NCBI GenBank assembly: GCA_965243835.1
Contig: OZ251578.1
Location: 2,294,001 to 2,358,000 of the forward strand
DNA length: 64,000 nt
Source: G965202665 sp965243835
GTDB taxonomy: Bacteria > Actinomycetota > Acidimicrobiia > Spongiisociales > Spongiisociaceae
Reading direction: 5' to 3'
The translations under genes were made by a program, and so were the position numbers. The notes under the pieces are model-generated. The model did no database searches. It saw only the letters and a program-made list of their open reading frames with translations, and was not told the origin of the DNA. Shown here piece by piece: positions 61,866 through 64,000 of the stretch (position 1 is the stretch's first letter; each line of letters begins with the position of its first letter).

Positions 61866-62633
61866 TCAGTACATCAGGAAGCCGCCGCTTACGTTTATCG
61901 TGGCGCCGCTGATGAAAGAAGCGTGACGGCTGGCCAAAAACACCACCACCCCGCCCAGCTCCTCCGGGCTGGCCACCCGGCCCAAGGGCGTGGCCTTGGT
62001 CATCGCCTCCAACGTCTCCGGGGCCAAGTCGGTCATCAACATGGGAGTGTCCACCTGGCCGGGAGCAACCGCATTCACTGTAATCTGATCCGCTCCGTAG
62101 GTGCGGGCCAAACCACGCACCATCGACACGATCCCCCCCTTGGCCGCGCAATACACCACCGAACCGCCGAAACCGCCCGTCCACCATCCCTGCGATGAAA
62201 AGGCGATGATCCGGCCTCCTTCCCCCGCCTCCCGCATGGCCGTCGCCGCTTCCCGTATCAGAAAAAAGGAGGTCTTCAAGTTGGTGTCCAACTGGAAATC
62301 CCAGTCGTCTTCGGACACTTCGTCCACCGACGACACCCGGCGCAACACCGCCGCCAAATGAGCCAGCACGTACACTCCGCCCAGCTCGTCCCCGGCCCGT
62401 TCCACCAAAGCCCGCTGCGTCGCCCGGTCGGTCAAATCCGCCCCCACCCCCACATGACCGGCGCCTTCCAAACCGGCCGCCACCTCCTCGGCCGCCGACT
62501 GGTGCAAATCCACCGCCATCACCCGCGCCCCCGCCGCCGCGAACGCCCCGGAAACCGCCCGGCCGATCCCCCCGGCCGCCCCGGTGACGATCACCCCCCG
62601 GCCCTCCAAACCCGCTCCTACGCTCCACGCCAC
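61866..62633 (-). CDS. SDR family NAD(P)-dependent oxidoreductase
   Basis: 255 residues. Classical short-chain dehydrogenase: nucleotide motif VTGAAGGIGRAVSGAFAAAG, catalytic Ser in IIAFSSQGWWTGGFGGSVVY, catalytic YxxxK in YCAAK, and VNAVAPGQVDTPMLM. Short C-terminal GGFLMY typical of the family. It lies 29 bases after the enolase-superfamily gene on the same strand, so the two may act on the same carbohydrate or acid substrate. Confidence 0.92.
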   Translation of the reverse strand: MAWSVGAGLEGRGVIVTGAAGGIGRAVSGAFAAAGARVMAVDLHQSAAEEVAAGLEGAGHVGVGADLTDRATQRALVERAGDELGGVYVLAHLAAVLRRVSSVDEVSEDDWDFQLDTNLKTSFFLIREAATAMREAGEGGRIIAFSSQGWWTGGFGGSVVYCAAKGGIVSMVRGLARTYGADQITVNAVAPGQVDTPMLMTDLAPETLEAMTKATPLGRVASPEELGGVVVFLASRHASFISGATINVSGGFLMY

Positions 62634-62662
62634 TTCCGGCCTCCTTCCCTAATCAGTCCCGG

Positions 62663-63799
62663 TTATCCGAGAACCTTCTCACTCCGAAACCTATCCACCA
62701 TCGACTCGATGACTTCAATGCCCAATCCGGGCCCGGCGGGCGGATAAACCCAACCCTCTGCATGGTCGAACGGCTCCTCCACCAGCTCGTGCTGCATGGG
62801 GTTTTCCAACGGTTTCAACTCGAACAACTTGCAGGCCGGACTGGAAAAACTGACCGCCAAACTGGCCGCCGTCACGATGGCGGACGACCAGGCGTGGGCG
62901 TTGGCCTGCCGGCCCCGCCGTTCCACCAGATCCGCCACCCGCTTGAAACCGGTAATTCCCTCCGCCCGTCCCGGATCGCATCCCACCACATCCACCGTCC
63001 CCGTGTCCAGCACCCGCTCGAAACCGGCCTCCGTCCACTCCCGCTCCCCGTACGCCATCAACGTGCGGGTTTTGGAACGCAAGTTGGCGTAACCTTCCGG
63101 ATCCCACGCCCCCAGCGGCTCCTCGATCCAGTCGATCCCGTACTCGTCGAAGGCCTGCGTGCGCCGCACGGCGGTGGACACGTCCCACCGCACCGCCACC
63201 CCCAAATCGATCATCAGCGACTTGTCGGGGCCGATCGCCTCCCGCATGCTCCGCACGTACTCCACATCCCGGTCGTGCTCGAACCCCAGCCGGGCGTCGC
63301 CCCGCTTCCCGAACCCCACTTTCATCCCCTGCAACCCGCCCGCCAGCCACTCTTGCGCCTCGGCCGCCATCTCCGGGATGGACTCGTAATGGGCGTGCGA
63401 GGAGGCGATGGCGGGCAGGCGGTCATGCACCGCACCGCCCAGCAAATCCAAAACGCTGCGCCCCAGGGCCTTCCCTTTCAAATCCCACAAGGCGATGTCC
63501 AGGGCGGCGATGGCGAAACTGGCGATCCCGCCCCCATGCCCGTACCACCAGGACCGGTCCTGCAAAGACCGAAAGAGGGCGGCGTTGCCGACCGGGTCCC
63601 GCCCCGCCAGCAACTCCGCCATCCCCTCGATCACGGCCGCGGTGGCGAAGCTGGCCTCGGGCCACATCGTCACCGACTCCCCCCACCCCACCGTGCCGTC
63701 GGAGGCGGTCATCTTGACCAGGCACAGATGCCGGATAGCGTTGAAATCGTTCGGCTCCGGATAACTGACCGGAATGGCCTCCACGGACTTGATTTTCAT
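62663..63799 (-). CDS. Mandelate racemase/muconate lactonizing enzyme family protein
   Basis: 378 residues from the ATG at 63799 (AGGAG upstream). Enolase-superfamily fold: an N-terminal capping domain, then a barrel with LQGMKVGFGKRG (catalytic Lys region), MIDLGVA (first metal ligand), IEEPLGAWDPEG (second), YGEREWTEAGF (third) and QANAHAWSSAIV, where His is the second base. The motif set resembles sugar-acid dehydratases more than muconate cycloisomerases. The substrate is not determined. The following SDR gene is probably co-transcribed. Confidence 0.9.
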   Translation of the reverse strand: MKIKSVEAIPVSYPEPNDFNAIRHLCLVKMTASDGTVGWGESVTMWPEASFATAAVIEGMAELLAGRDPVGNAALFRSLQDRSWWYGHGGGIASFAIAALDIALWDLKGKALGRSVLDLLGGAVHDRLPAIASSHAHYESIPEMAAEAQEWLAGGLQGMKVGFGKRGDARLGFEHDRDVEYVRSMREAIGPDKSLMIDLGVAVRWDVSTAVRRTQAFDEYGIDWIEEPLGAWDPEGYANLRSKTRTLMAYGEREWTEAGFERVLDTGTVDVVGCDPGRAEGITGFKRVADLVERRGRQANAHAWSSAIVTAASLAVSFSSPACKLFELKPLENPMQHELVEEPFDHAEGWVYPPAGPGLGIEVIESMVDRFRSEKVLG

Positions 63800-63877
63800 G
63801 TCTCGCTCCTCCCCGCCCAAAAACCCCGGCCCCGCCGGTTGCCGAAGGTTTGAACCATTTGCGCCATCATCCCCACC

Positions 63878-64000
63878 TTACCCGGCGTCCGGGCGGGAGG
63901 GGGGCTGCAGCAACTCCAAAGTGATTCCGTCCGGGTCGCGCAGGTAACCGGCCCGGGCCCCGGTGTTGGGCCCCACCGTCACCTCCGTCGGGCCGGGGCT
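63878..64000 (-). CDS. VOC/glyoxalase family protein, C-terminal part (partial)
   Basis: Forty residues before a TAA at 63878 read VTVGPNTGARAGYLRDPDGI and then TLELLQPP. YLRDPDGITLELLQ is the standard C-terminal end of vicinal-oxygen-chelate enzymes, with the metal-binding Glu. The gene continues beyond the window. Confidence 0.8.
   Translation of the reverse strand, partial: SPGPTEVTVGPNTGARAGYLRDPDGITLELLQPPSRPDAG

Noticed and set aside
1..64000. CRISPR arrays
   Set aside because: All tandem repeats found are long, few, without spacers of constant size, and no cas gene was recognised.

Overview
The window is high-GC DNA, mostly with strong G/C third-position bias and frequent GTG/TTG starts. 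It most likely comes from an uncultured actinobacterium of the Acidimicrobiia type. That guess rests on Thr-rich linkers in exported proteins, S-layer-homology (SLH)-like modules, DUF222/HNH genes and the gene content; no rRNA is present to confirm it. Several single-base frameshifts in genes that should be intact (leuS, a molybdenum hydroxylase subunit) suggest a draft or long-read metagenomic assembly, and this tempers every frameshift claim below.

Layout. 0-1 kb: tandem SLH-like surface proteins. 1-4.5 kb: comEA-comEC DNA-uptake operon. 4.6-8.8 kb: leuS, with its 3' end triplicated in tandem and decayed. 9-12 kb: a class I glutamine amidotransferase, a DUF222/HNH gene with a triplicated leader, and a small conserved-looking ORF. 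12-14.8 kb: a DUF1156-type DNA methyltransferase interrupted at an 11-G tract. 14.8-18 kb: tRNA-Ala, then the operon M16 peptidase-dapB-nadD-rsfS. 18-21 kb: rhomboid protease, a protein made of tandem RMF-like modules, 141-bp repeats and an IS481-like remnant. 21-25.2 kb: VWA protein, MoxR-like ATPase, Ppx/GppA. 25.2-27.1 kb: small paralogous ORFs and an AT-rich membrane-protein gene. 27.1-29.8 kb: LOG, DinB/TIGR03084-like and BtpA-like genes. 29.8-38.6 kb: three SLH plus WD40/TolB-like propeller proteins and a second DUF222/HNH gene. 38.7-47 kb: a seven-gene Liv-type ABC transporter and isochorismatase-fold operon, preceded by an SMP-30 gene. 47.2-51 kb: a four-gene molybdenum hydroxylase (CoxM/S/L-like, large subunit split). 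51-55.8 kb: a four-gene coupled operon (PP-loop enzyme, GHKL ATPase with an 11-G tract, two unknowns) that looks like an undescribed defence or nucleic-acid-modification system. 55.8-60.8 kb: a fourth SLH-propeller protein and an LRR-metalloprotease-SLH protein. 60.8-64 kb: lipoprotein, SDR, enolase-superfamily enzyme and a VOC fragment.

Three themes stand out. First, two genes linked to DNA modification or defence, about 40 kb apart, are each broken exactly at an 11-base G tract, and a one-base change would restore a long open frame; this is what phase variation looks like. Second, tandem duplications repeatedly captured the 3' end of a neighbouring housekeeping gene (comEC, leuS, btpA-like) and left decaying tails, while surface-protein genes multiplied. 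Third, catabolic and transport genes cluster at 38-51 kb and suggest uptake and oxidation of a small organic, perhaps amide or N-heterocyclic, substrate that cannot be named from sequence alone.
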